The position numbers and the translations under genes are program-made. This document shows, piece by piece, positions 1 through 11,274 of a stretch of DNA of 64,000 bases. This stretch comes from Rhododendron vialii (taxonomy: Eukaryota; Streptophyta; Magnoliopsida; Ericales; Ericaceae): NCBI RefSeq assembly GCF_030253575.1, contig NC_080557.1, positions 47,723,501 to 47,787,500 of the forward strand, read 5' to 3'. The notes beneath the pieces were generated by a model, which saw only the letters and a list, made by a program, of their open reading frames with translations, ran no database searches and was not told the DNA's origin. The first letter of the stretch is position 1; every line of letters begins with the position of its first letter.

Positions 1-1143
1 GTCAACCACCACTAACGTTGCCAAAAGTACAATAGACAGGCTATGTTACAAAACAAAATGTAAATCGTTGTTCATATACAGCATCTTGCATAGTGAAATT
101 GTTAATCTTCTCGCTTACTATCGTCAGTTGCCTCCATTATCATTCTTCGATTTTTTTGTTATCACCCTCACATATTCTAGTTACAGTCTTTTGATTGATT
201 AGCATTGTCGATTTCTCCCTCAGCGGCCTTTGTTATACTTGTCATAGTACATTTCCTCACAAACTTGTCAAATATTTTAGTCCATTCGATTTTTCCAATC
301 ACTGATCTTGATCACCTCCATGAACGGCCTTTGAGTTTTGTCACTTTCCATGTTCATTCAATTCACTACAGTGATCCCTTAATTAGATATACTGTATCTC
401 TCAATATTATTTCATGAAACCTATTATCGCTTCCATATTTCACTGCCATGTGCATGGGTTCCACCAATCTTGTAAGTTGCAAGTGTTTGTGTATGTGTGA
501 GTGATTTCAGAGTTTTTGTCAAATTTTATGGCTCTCAATTCCGTTATATGACATATTTCACTGCCAATGTGACCCGCTTTAGGCCAGAAGGTGGCCCAGT
601 CACATTAGAGCAGTACTCATAACATGTGATGGCCCACTTGACAGTAGAAATTGACTTAGTATTTGTAAATAATGTTTCCAAAAATCATAAAGGAATGTCT
701 AGCGCATAGGCGCCGACTAGTTGGCCACCTAGCACGTAGGTGAGGACTAGGCGCCGACTAGTTGGCTGCCTAATCTAGGGGTTAGACCATTGCCTAGGCA
801 GCCTAGCGCCTAGGCTTAGACTAGTCGGCCTAGGCGGACAACTTTTGAACACTGTTTGTAAATTGTATTAAGTTTGTTTTGGATTCCAGGTCGCACGGGT
901 GTCCACTTGGTGGTGGCCCACTTGCCCTTGAGAAAGTATTAAACGGTATTGAAGTCGATTGTGGGGCGACGAAGTAAAAACGTGTTCCCACTCTTATATC
1001 AGCATTTATTAATTTGACTTCCGCAAACAACGAAGGAAAAACATGTTCCCGCTTTTATTATAATATGTATAGACTAGCACACTTCAACATCCTAGCTTAT
1101 GCTGGTATGACGTTAAATAAACCATTTAAAAATAGGACAAAAC
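1..1143. other. Intron/flank beyond BRN exon 6
   Basis: No exon of the RNA-binding protein could be recognised here. The stretch is AT-rich and holds one short hAT-type element at 670-854. It is most likely the sixth intron of the gene, since RRM3 has not yet appeared. Confidence 0.5.
670..854. mobile_element. hAT-type MITE, 185 bp, with 8-bp target duplication
   Basis: The element is flanked by perfect 8-bp direct repeats tttgtaaa at 662-669 and 855-862. Its ends are imperfect inverted repeats (left taatgtttccaaaa; right, reverse complement, cagtgttcaaaag). The interior is made of repeated ctaggcg/cgactag palindromic words. An 8-bp duplication is the hAT signature. No coding capacity. Confidence 0.6.
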
Positions 1144-4100
1144 CTGATAAGCGTATTCATTGTATGGGGGAATGTAACCCATTGGTAAAGATCCGTATAT
1201 AGACGGATGTTGGGCAGAGTTAGCATTGGGCATATTTGAAGCCTCTGTTTGACCTTTCTGAGCCCTCCGAGCTTGCCTTTCTTTCTCTGTATCTGCCCAT
1301 TTGACAACTAAGGGAACACTTGAGCCCTGATACAGAAAAAAACTAAGAATATTTCAGCTTACAAGAGCCTTTAATAAAATTGACTGCCTTCAGTTATATA
1401 TTGTCCGAAACAAACAATAAGGCAACAGACGGCATAAGGGAAAAGTTTTACGCATTTGAAACTCATCAAAATCTACATGGCCTTGGTGTAAATGGAACCT
1501 CAGAATGAGCAGAATATAAATTACGACTTAAGCAAAATTCAACACGTTTCTTAAGAAACCATAACATAGCTGGACTCACTTAAACCTGTTCATGCAGAGT
1601 ATTTTGAAAGTGCACAACATTTTACAATGACAATGGTTCCAGGAATCGAAGGACAAATTGTTAACTTTATGCCCGGCCGAATCCATTCAAGGTACAAACG
1701 TACTAATATCCATGGAGTCTTAGTCTAAAGGCAGACGAAAAGACTCTAAATCATGAGATAGCTTCTCTGAGATGCTACACCGTCTGATAGCCCTTTCAAA
1801 AAGAAGGCTGCATACAAGCCATTTAGTTCCCTCGATGACCTTGATGCTCAAAGTGCACCTGTTTCCAGGGTCCCTCACATGGCTTGCTACAGCATCATAG
1901 ACTGAGAAGACAGTAGGGTCATATATAAACAAGAAGACAGCCTTTGGGTGGCAGAGTCTGATATATTCCAGAAGGTAAACTAAATGATTTTCATATCAAC
2001 AAGTCTGATATCTTCCAGTAGCATCAGATCAGGAATAGGACGAGTTTTGACATCAATACATTCAACATGTAAAGTTGTCCATCGATAGTATAATAAACAC
2101 AAACCTCCATTTTATGCTTCCCACTGAGTGCCTCTATTGCTGCAAGAGCTTGTTCCTTTGTCTCGTACTTCAGAAAAGCACAGCCTGCAACAACGAAGAT
2201 AATCAAGAAAGTTCCGGGATCAATCCATAGCCTAGTTTTTGGTGGTACAATCACAAGACAAAAGGTCAAACCTATAAATTTACCTTTGCTGGTTTGCTGA
2301 GAACCTCTAAGAATTTGGAAGTCTTTAACAGTTCCATATTGAGAAAATAATGCAGAAAGCTCAGCATCTGAAACATTCTTCGGAAGCATACCAACAAAAA
2401 GTTTGTGTTCTGGATCATAGAACATTAAAAAATTATCAGTGAAAACAACTTGAACGAATAACACATGATAGGTCAGTAGATTAGCAAATCAGGATAAGAT
2501 GGAGAATGAGAACTGGGACAGGCACAGTTTGTGATAACGATATTAAGGACGGAGTATTTTACAGAACGCTGAAAATCACATTACACCTAGCCTTTCCAAT
2601 TCTCCATCAGCATACTTCACTTGCAACGGACTAGATGCCTGAATTGGACACAAAAGAACAGGATGCCTTCAAATCAGAGATGTAACCCACAAGTTCGAGT
2701 CCAAAACACAAGCAAGTTTGAAAAAAATAAATCTACTGCCAAGAGTTTCATGCTTAAACAATATGTAAGATCAAGTTTGTATACATTCCAAGGTTCAGAT
2801 CAACTGTATAATTCACAATTATTATCTGGCCACTGGAAGAGAGAACGCGTATAGAATCATTCTTTGAAGCTCTACGGTAAATACTGGCTTGGACAATCTC
2901 TCAATTCAGTATTATGATATTTAACAATCAAGAGCTCATAACCAAACCAAACCGAGCCTTGTGTCCCAAGCAATACAATCAAGAGCTCATATTACCAAAC
3001 ATGGTTAAGCAAATCTGCTGCAAACAAACAAAAAAAGAAAACTTTTTTTCAATCAGCAAGTCAGTGCGTATTGCTTTCCATCAGTTTCTTCCCATTGAGC
3101 ATTAGGAGTTGTAACCTTCTTACATCGATTTTGCAAGGCATAGTGGTGTTGGTGATAAGGGAGTTATGAGATGGTGGAGGTGAAGGAATGGTGCTTTCAT
3201 GATGGTAGGGTGAGGTGGCGATGTGACGGGGTGTAGCGGGCGGGGAAGGGAGGCAGGTGTGAATGCTAGTCTGGGCAATCTCTCACTTCAGTGATGTTTG
3301 AAAAATCAAGAGCTCATATTTACCAAAACTGGTTAAGCAAGTCAGCAGCAACCCCCCAAATAACTTTTTTGATCGGCAAGCCAGTGGCTATTGCTTCCCA
3401 TCAGGCATCAGTTGTCGTCTATGTAGCACGGACACGGATACGGATACGGACACGGGACACGGCAATTCTAAAAAAATGGGGATACGGACACGGCGGGGGA
3501 CACGCCACGTGTATAAATAAATAAAAAATAAATATATTTACATATATATATATAAATATATATATAATTATAAACCATTGTATATGAATAATTTCACAAA
3601 TTGTATAAAAAAATTTCAAAGGAAAAATTACAGTTTAACCCAAATGTTTTGAATAATTTCATATTAACCCCCAAAAATTTTAAAAATATTACAATTTGAC
3701 CCCTAGCCGTGTCCCCAGCCGTGTCCCCTATCAAAAAATAATAAAAATTATTGGACACGCCACGTGGCGTGTCCAATACGTGTCCCCGTGTGTCCCCGTC
3801 GTGTCCCCGTGTCCAATACGTGGACACGGCGCCCTTTTGGAGTGTCGGTGCTACATAGGTTGTCGTAGCCTTCTTACAACAAGTTTGCAAGGAATGGTAG
3901 TGGTGGCGATAGGGGGTAATGGGATGGTGAGGTAAAGAATGGTGATAGGGCTGCGGTCAGCGGTGGACACAAGGGGTGCCTGGGACCCTACACAACTCCA
4001 AATATTTTCACATACTATACTAGTTTTTCAAGTTAATTTAGAAAAATTCTATTGGATTGGCCCCTGCAAATCCCTTGAGTGAAGAGATTTTCTTGAACTT

Positions 4101-6298
4101 CCTATATGTATGGTAATAATCCCTAAAAATTCAAGTTATCAATCATTTTTAGGTCGTGTATAAAAGTGAATGGTGGCTATGTACATACACTCAATCTCGT
4201 CTCTTCCTTGGACCTTGAAAGTAGCAATATATACTTATTAAATACACTTTTATTGTCAATATAAAATTCATGTGGTTTGGGCCCCTGCTAGACAAAAATC
4301 ATATATCCGCCATAGGTTGCAGTGGCGGTATAATGGTGGGTGGCGGGCGAGGGACGCAGGTGGTGGTATCACTGAATGTGTGGGGTTGGTGACAGGTGGT
4401 GGGCGGTATATTAGTAGTTACAAACGTAGTCACCTTTAAATAAGAAATCTTCTACTTACTACTAATGTTTTCAAATCAGAATACGTATTGTGTATCATTT
4501 TTTCACTTATATAGTACGTATCAAGATACGTATCGTGTATCTTGAGATACATTTGCTAGAAGAGTAGAAGTTTTTATTGTGTAGTTGGACAATATTTTTG
4601 GGATATTTCCATACAAGATAAACTTTGAGGTAATTCTAGAATTACACATGAGACTAATTTTCGCAAAAAAAAAAACCTCTAGATATTTCACAAGAATATT
4701 CTAGAGCTTTTAGAGCTAGATATTTTAGAGTTTCTAAAACTAGATATTTATATCTTTTTCAATAATATCTATCATATTTGGATTTTGTCAATTGGAGCTT
4801 TGTCAAAATACTAAATTTAGTTTATATTTCAACAACGTTAATCACAATTAAAATATAATTAAGAAGTAAATACACCTAATAACACCAACAAACTATGCTT
4901 ACATTTAAAAAAAATTAAGATGCAAAATTTCAAGTCTCTCAATTGGGGCCTATTACATTAAGGTTTTATGTTCCCTTTGTTAGGAAAAGAAAAGTAAGAC
5001 AAAATATAATCGAAGTATGGTTCTTTCTTTTATACAAGACCTACATTGAGGTTGAATTTCTATCAAAGGGTTTGAAAGATGTCATAATTAGATCAAACGG
5101 TTTAAATTTAAATTAATGCATTTAGGGTTCCGCTTCTTCAAAATAAGGTCCGACTTTTTTCGAATAAGTAATCGTAGGATACGTACAGAATTAGGATACG
5201 CATATAAATCGTAGGATACGCGGTGGTATCGTAGGATTTTTAAACAAAAAGGATACATGATGGGATACGTGTCGTTCCCCAAATGAGACGATACAAATCG
5301 TAAGATACGTATCGTAGGTTTTTAACAACTATGCTTACTACACCTTCACACCAATGTCCACTTCAGACTCACACTAAAAACCAAACACACAACAGTCAAC
5401 TTCAGTATAGGTACAAGGAAAGTCACAGGCCTTGCTATATCAATGTGTCAAAGTACTTACAAGAACAATGCAGCCAACTGGGAATTAACACTAAATGAGT
5501 ACTACAAAGCAAGTGTCATTCTCAGAAGAAGAAATATTACTTCCTCCGTCCAAATTTGTTTATCCAATCTTGAAAATCTAACTATTTTAAGGAACACAAT
5601 AATTACACTTAAAAGAATTACAACTATTTACTTCAACTTCTTTGAAAAGTTACTTTATTTCAAACAAGAAGGGGGCAAAAAGAGAGAATATCCACATAGC
5701 AGAATTGGGACGGAGGGAATAAGTGATTGCCCAAAATAGAAAATTTTGGAATAAGACAGAATATCCAAACATTGATCAAATTCTTCTATCTTGTTCAATC
5801 AATGTAGACTTCTACTTCAATTAATGCAGTGAAACTTTGTTAGTAAAACACAAAAGGGATAAAGATCAGATTGGTAGTTCTAACCCCTGGAAGAGTTGTC
5901 TTATTATGACACGCATCCACCGCCTTGTCGGCCTCTTGCCTCGACGGACATATAACAAAACAACACCCTGCAACACAACCAAATCACCAAAATTAGGGCT
6001 TCAAGAAACGCAGTCGAGACGCTAAAAATCACGGAACGGAAACGGGACTCAAGAAACCACTCGAATCGCACATTGCGATCCGGAATCGAAGGGAGATTCG
6101 AGAATGCAAGAGAGAGAAGAGATTCGGACCTCGCGAGGCTCGAGTGGCCTTGTCTTTGATGACGTTGACCTGGTCAACGAGAGCGAACTCCTGGAACATT
6201 GCGAGGAGTTGGTCCTCGGTCATGCTCTTGGGCACTTGACCTACGAATAACTTCACACTCTCTTCGCTTCGGTCCCGTAATTCCTGCCCTTCCGCCAT
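1144..6298 (-). CDS. BRN1: BRN1/CELF-type RNA-binding protein, 5' six exons (gene runs off left edge)
   Basis: Exons on the minus strand: 6130-6298 (ATG at 6298), 5885-5967, 2587-2638, 2284-2409, 2105-2184 and 1144-1326. All have GT-AG boundaries and consistent phases, giving 231 codons. RRM1 (about residues 16-100) has an LFVGQV RNP2 and a CCFVICPS RNP1-type strand. RRM2 (about 102-185) has LFVGML and GCAFLKYETKEQ, then the WADTEKERQARRAQK tail. Exon 6 ends in a PMGYIPPYNEY stretch. This is the layout of Bruno/CELF-like plant proteins (BRN1/RBP-DR1, BRN2), cytoplasmic RNA-binding proteins reported to bind SOC1 3'UTR and affect flowering time and defence. The third RRM and C-terminus are not found below 1144 and must lie outside the window. 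Intron 2 is 3.2 kb and full of inserted repeats. The leader is GA-rich on the coding strand. BRN1 versus BRN2 orthology is not resolved. Confidence 0.9.
2884..3960. repeat. Diverged tandem duplication in BRN intron 2 (second unit interrupted)
   Basis: A unit beginning ctggcttggacaatctctc at 2884 recurs from about 3265 (ctagtctgggcaatctctc). It shares in order the aatcaagagctcat block, the ttaagcaa block, the ttgctt-ccatcag block and the ccttcttaca..ttgcaagg block. The second unit is split by the hAT-type element at 3419-3858 and resumes at 3859. The units are clearly homologous but carry many substitutions. Further similarity (ggcgggcgagggacgcagg) appears again near 4345. Confidence 0.65.
3419..3858. 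mobile_element. hAT-type MITE, 440 bp, perfect 8-bp TSD
   Basis: Direct repeats gttgtcgt flank it at 3411-3418 and 3859-3866. The ends are inverted repeats: ctatgtagcacggacac on the left, and the reverse complement of the right end differs by one base in 17. The interior has clustered acacgg/cgtgtcc words, so the subterminal regions are also largely inverted. There is no transposase, so it is non-autonomous. It sits in BRN intron 2, inside the second unit of an older tandem duplication. Confidence 0.8.
4463..5333. mobile_element. Probable hAT-type non-autonomous element, 871 bp
   Basis: Perfect 8-bp direct repeats cttactac lie at 4455-4462 and 5334-5341. The ends are degenerate inverted repeats (taatgttttcaaatc..atacgtattg against catagttgttaaaaac..gatacgtatc), followed by repeated gatacgtatcgta-like words on both sides. 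There is no coding capacity. The family resemblance is to the 670-854 element (taatgttt terminus). Confidence 0.55.
5540..5719. mobile_element. Stowaway-like MITE, 180 bp
   Basis: TA dinucleotides flank the termini cttcctccgtcc and ggacggaggga, which are inverted repeats of the ctccctccgtcc type common to plant Tc1/mariner-derived MITEs. The insert is AT-rich and non-coding and lies in BRN intron 2. Relatives in this window lie at 27892-28416 and 43754-43966. Confidence 0.7.
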
Positions 6299-6303
6299 CA
6301 ATG

Positions 6304-6346
<43 letters not shown>

Positions 6347-6368
6347 CCCTTGTCTTTCGAGACACCGC

Positions 6369-6405
<37 letters not shown>
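6304..6405. repeat. CT/GA microsatellites in the BRN leader
   Basis: Two CT dinucleotide runs, about 6308-6345 and 6374-6404, lie immediately 5' of the minus-strand ATG. On the transcript they read as GA repeats. Such tracts are frequent in plant 5' leaders and core promoters. They generate spurious SLSLSL and RERERE reading frames. Confidence 0.85.
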
Positions 6406-6407
<2 letters not shown>

Positions 6408-9030
6408 CGTCTGAGAGTCTTCCTTCGCTAGTTGGATGCCTGTTGGGTGAGAAAATTGAATGGGGCCTATCTAGATGGCAAGTTTGGATCCTCACGGAAC
6501 TTTTAATAGGAGTATACTCTAGTTATTATTATATAAAAAGCGTATTAGTCTATGAGAATGCCCCTAGTTTTTGGTGTATATGAGAAAGTGCCCTTTTGGG
6601 TTGACTATAATTGGACAGACAGACGGCCGGAATTGGACTCTGGGGACGGACAGCGTACTGAAGATCTTTGACTTACACAAGAACTGTTGTAATGAAAGAG
6701 TCCTTTCATGGAGAAATTTTTCACCTTCGGGTGGGTATCAGTTGGAGTCCGCTTGATGCATCCAGATCATTCATTTTAATTTTGGATGGTTCGTATTTTA
6801 AAAGAAGAAAATGAGAAAAATATTTTCAATCTGAACTGTCCAACACACTTTTGGACAGCCTGGATGGGCTGCTTGGGCATCACATGGGCACATTTACGTG
6901 GTACTCACATGGCACCCAAAATTTTTTCCTTTCCATGAGTACACCATTTGCACATTACGTTAGAAGACTCACCTCGGGATTCCACATAAATGATCAAAAG
7001 TGCTTAATTTGTTTAAAATACTTTTTTTTTAAATCTATATAAAAAAATTAGCTTGGTCGAATATCGATAAGAACTTGGTCGATTATGTGCTCAATTTCTA
7101 GTCAGAAAATTGAGCAAATAACTAATCAATCTCTTATTGGTATTTGATTGAGCTGAATTTTACATGAATCCTTAAGAATACATTTCAAATAAATTATCAA
7201 CTCCGATCATTTGCGTGGGACCTCGAGATGAGTCTCGCCACGCGGAGTGTGTATTTGGTGTACACCAAATAATGCACCCATAGTTTTATTGGCGACGAAA
7301 TTCTTTTCTTTTATTCGTGTTATTTTTCACGTGTCTTAAGGTGGAATTCTTTTGTATGTGTCTCGATTGTTTATGGTGATTTAAACCATATACTTTTGGA
7401 ATTTTGATATCTGAATCATTGATGCAAGAAATTAGGTTAATATTTGATTGTCTATTACTCTTAAAATAAACATGATACGTACTTTGTTTTTTTACATAGG
7501 AGAATTGTACATTGAGGACTATAATTCAACGACTCCGATTCGATGCTTATCAGTGTTCTATTACCTTAATCTTTTGCATAGATGATTTTGAACATCGAGA
7601 ACTACAAATGAAAAGTGTGAATGTGTAGCAACTACCGTAATGAATGTACGGCTCAATTCGGATGATAGTAGTTTTTAGGAGATATGTGAATGTAATATTC
7701 ATTATTCCTATGTTTTTTTTTTCTTGGCAAAAGTTAGCAGCTTTAGTTGTAGTTAGTGAGAAATGAACGTCAATCAAATGCATCAGAGTAGATGGTGCGG
7801 CGCCTACCACCGGGGCTACCACTCCACTTAATGATCGTAGGCTTTGGAACTAATTGGAATACGAATGTAATTCCTGATGACATTTTCAATCGGGGAATCA
7901 CATTCCCAAACTAAGTAGAAAAGCATGATCTCTCTCATTCCCACGGTAATTCTATATTCCTAGCTCACTTCCACAATAAAAAGAAATGTTTACCTCTAAT
8001 AAATTTTCAAAATAACTTATTCCCGCATGCGTTTACTGAATTAATCCAAATATCAGAGTAAAATTACTTCAAGTATTGAATTATTAGGAATCAAATTTCT
8101 CCAACAAAAAATTACTGGCATCCAAATGTAGCCCAATATTAATTGTTGATACAGCTCACAAGCTGGCTTGATGCTCTGCTTAGCTGTATATATAGTACAA
8201 CTACTACCTACTACTAATGTAGAATTCTTCTGAAGTTAACGACCGTTGGGAGGAGTATTTGATTTATCCCTGACACAAAAGAAACATCGTTTAACAGTTT
8301 GTCGGCACCAACAATATTATGCCTAATAAGGAATCGGTCCGCTAATAGGTGCCCCTGAGCACTAGTTTAGGGTTTTTTTTAAATGGTTTAGGTCCAATAA
8401 ATATACTTAATTCATGAGTTGTGTTTATGGGTACTCATAAAATATTACTTTTCACTACTATTTTCTAAACTACTCATAAATGTTTGTAATACCATTTTTT
8501 AATGACAATACTAAGAATCAGAACAATTTTTTTGTATAATATATGGAAATCAAATAACTGGATAGTTAAAATTGTAAGGAAAAAAACTCTTCATCATTTG
8601 ATTTAACATTGGAAAGAACATTTTTTTTTCATTTAGTTTAACTATGACTCAAACATTCCATCTATTCTCCTACATAATGCAATACCATGATCTAGCCAAA
8701 ATATTAATAAAATAAAATAAAAACTCTCCATCAAGTATGTAGGGGAAAAATCGATCTTTTCAAGTAACTCAAAAAAAAAAATCATACATTTGGTGGAAAA
8801 AAAAAAAAAAAAAAGTGGCGGGATTCCCATTTTTCCACTTTTCGTCCTTTTTGCTGTTCTCATTTTATAGATATAGATAGAGAAATATAAAGAGTTGTAG
8901 TCATTTTTGTCAATCAATAAACTTTTTAACTTCTTTTGATGAATGATTTAATTGTATTTTCAATGTGGTTATTAATAGGTTTTGGGATGAGTATAACAAA
9001 ATGTAATTAATGTATAATTAAAATAAGAGG

Positions 9031-9194
9031 AATGCTAGGTACAAAGAAAACTTACCCCGAAAGTACCTCGAAAACAGCAATCAATGGTTGAGAATCACTT
9101 TGATGATTGTGTCACACACATCAAAGTAAATCTCAACCACTAGTTGATCTTTTCGGGATAATTTCGAGATAAATTTTCCTTGTCCCTAGCATTT
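9031..9194. mobile_element. Foldback MITE, about 164 bp
   Basis: The left end aatgctaggtacaaagaaaa and the reverse complement of the right end aatgctagggacaaggaaaa match. The inverted similarity continues through cgaaa, caaccactag and atcaaagtaa blocks to a short centre, so nearly the whole element is a hairpin. Target duplication was not clear, so the superfamily is not assigned. Confidence 0.55.
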
Positions 9195-9324
9195 CTGTTA
9201 AAATAATACCCTATAGTGTGCCCAGGGGCATCCTTTATACTATACCCAAGCAAATTAATTAGCTTGCTTCCCCATTGGACCATTGATTGATGAGCACCAA
9301 TTCATGTTCAACAAACTTTAATTA

Positions 9325-9554
9325 ACCAAACCAAACCGATCTTTGTGCTCCAATCATTTGGAGTCGGCTACATGAATCATTTTCCTCCATTGAGCTCTAT
9401 CAAGGACCTCTTGTTCACACAAACCTACTATACTCATATCGTTACGCACCACATCATATAATGTCAATTTAAGTCTACCCCTCCCTGTATCATTGCTACC
9501 CAAAACTATCATATCCGATCTCTTAATTACTACATTATTTTTCCTATCCGCTCT
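9325..9554 (-). mobile_element. 5'-truncated RTE-type LINE, 3' end
   Basis: The minus strand reads open from about 9550 to a TGA at 9354-9356. It encodes the C-terminal end typical of plant RTE reverse transcriptases (motifs SNDTGRGRLKLTLYDVV, then QWRKMIHVADSK). After the stop comes a short 3' tail containing ggtttggttt. Direct repeats ctttaatta at 9316-9324 and 9555-9563 look like a target-site duplication. It is a dead, 5'-truncated insertion. Confidence 0.75.
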
Positions 9555-10258
9555 CTTTAATTACAATTAATTAATTAAGGTCTTAATCAGTACCTGTATA
9601 ACTTTTGAGAAAAAAAGGCACATGTCACTAACATGCCAGTTTGTCAATCTATAAAAACCACATGGGACTTGGCCAAGTTTTGGTTCCTCTCCTTAAATTG
9701 AACTAACTAGATAATATCTTTTGACTAAAGGGTCTCCAATCTCCATATATATCTTCTTTATTGATTCTATCGTTCATTTTAGAGGGTCCATCAAACGTGT
9801 TCTGCATAGAAAATGATGAAATTATTCGAACATCTATAGGTATGTGATTGGGACATATTTTTAATTACTCGAACATCCATAGCTATGTGATTGGGCCTTT
9901 TTTTTATTATAATTTATTGTTCAAATCGTATAATAGGTCATCACTATTCGGAAAAAAATGTTATCAAATTATAGAACTACTAATGCCGGATAAACTTAGT
10001 TTTATATTACTATATAAATAATCTACTTGATAAATAATACATATAAATGATTCGATCAAGAAAAAAAAAAAAGGGCATCTTTAGTCAAATGGTCGAATAA
10101 TTTCTATTCAAGAAAAAAAAATGGATGGTGAGTTATACAAGATGAATGTGCCCTAATTACACATGATCAACTCAATAATTTTATGAAACAAAACACTTAT
10201 AGCATCCTCTAGTAATTCAATGAGAATTGGGAGGGAAATTTTCAAGGATATGGCTTGT

Positions 10259-10261
<3 letters not shown>

Positions 10262-10353
<92 letters not shown>
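10262..10353. repeat. Compound (CA)n(CT)n microsatellite
   Basis: A CA run of about 26 bases passes directly into a CT run of about 65 bases. Two overlapping reading frames across it are artefacts of the repeat. Confidence 0.9.
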
Positions 10354-10357
<4 letters not shown>

Positions 10358-11274
10358 GAGTCTGGATATGGCCTGTACCAAAAAAAGAGAGAGAAGAAAT
10401 TGGGACTTTTTCCACCAAAATGCTTTAATGTTCTATTGATGTTATTTATTTATTTATTTATTGGCAAACATTCAAATGATGTTGATCCATTGGTTCCTAC
10501 TTTTTTCACACTCCACTTAATTTTGTTCATCTGCTTTATTAATTTTGTTCATCTGCTTTAGTTAAATTTTTATCGAATCAGATTAAACGTGTATTGCATA
10601 CGTAGTCTTTTTTTTTTTTGAACCGCTTGTATTGCATACGTAGTCTTAGAAATGGAAAATACTATATAAATGTTTCTTGTGGAAGCTAGCTAGGCGGTTA
10701 TTGTGTCGGGGAGAGGGCTATTAACACAGTGGCATGTCCGATTACGTCACCGTCATGAAAGTGATGATGTGGTGGGTGTAATTGGTGTTGTGCACATTTA
10801 AACCGTCCGTCTCTCTAATCAATGGTCCAGATTACTCGGTATTGTGCATAATCTCAACTGTCCAACCGTCTCGGCAATCCTCACCATTGATTGCCGAGAC
10901 GAACAGTCCAACTTTGCACAGCACCATCCGTCAGACAAAAAAAAAAAGGTGAAATTATACAATAATCCAGAAATACCGCTACGTGGTACTCCCGACCAAT
11001 TTACAACCACGGAAAATGGCAAAATCGGAGTTTCATATGGAAATCGAGGCGCGAAGGACAAGTATGCCAGGCTGTCCCGCCAAGTTCCAGCCAATCCAAT
11101 ACCCTTCAATTTATTCTCGTTTCCGTTAATAAACTAGTACAGTAGAAAAGTACTGCTAATTTCACCCGCAATCGCCACGCGAGCAGTGAATCAAACACTA
11201 AACGACAAATACTTCCCGTCGTTTCATTGTACTACAAGGAATTTTAAAAATGTTTGCGGCTCCTGATTAATGTT

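Larger units (their letters stand above)
6406..11274. other. Intergenic stretch, no gene recognised
   Basis: Low-complexity AT-rich DNA between the BRN gene and the ISA2 pseudogene. Recognisable items are a perfect 20-bp palindrome at 7252-7271 (tatttggtgt/acaccaaata), a foldback MITE near 9031-9194, an RTE LINE end at 9325-9554, a CA/CT microsatellite at 10262-10353 and a 12-bp-stem hairpin at 10868-10900 (gtctcggcaatc/gattgccgagac). No plausible exon series was seen on either strand. Confidence 0.6.

Noticed and set aside
2024-2464. Single 146-codon frame read as one protein
   Set aside because: It runs through an intron; the conserved RRM2 pieces are two separate exons (2284-2409 and 2105-2184).
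6174-6583. Several overlapping frames rich in SLSLSL or RERERE on both strands
   Set aside because: They are translations of CT/GA microsatellites in the BRN leader.
10220-10561. 113-codon frame across the CA/CT microsatellite
   Set aside because: It is almost entirely dinucleotide-repeat translation with no family similarity.
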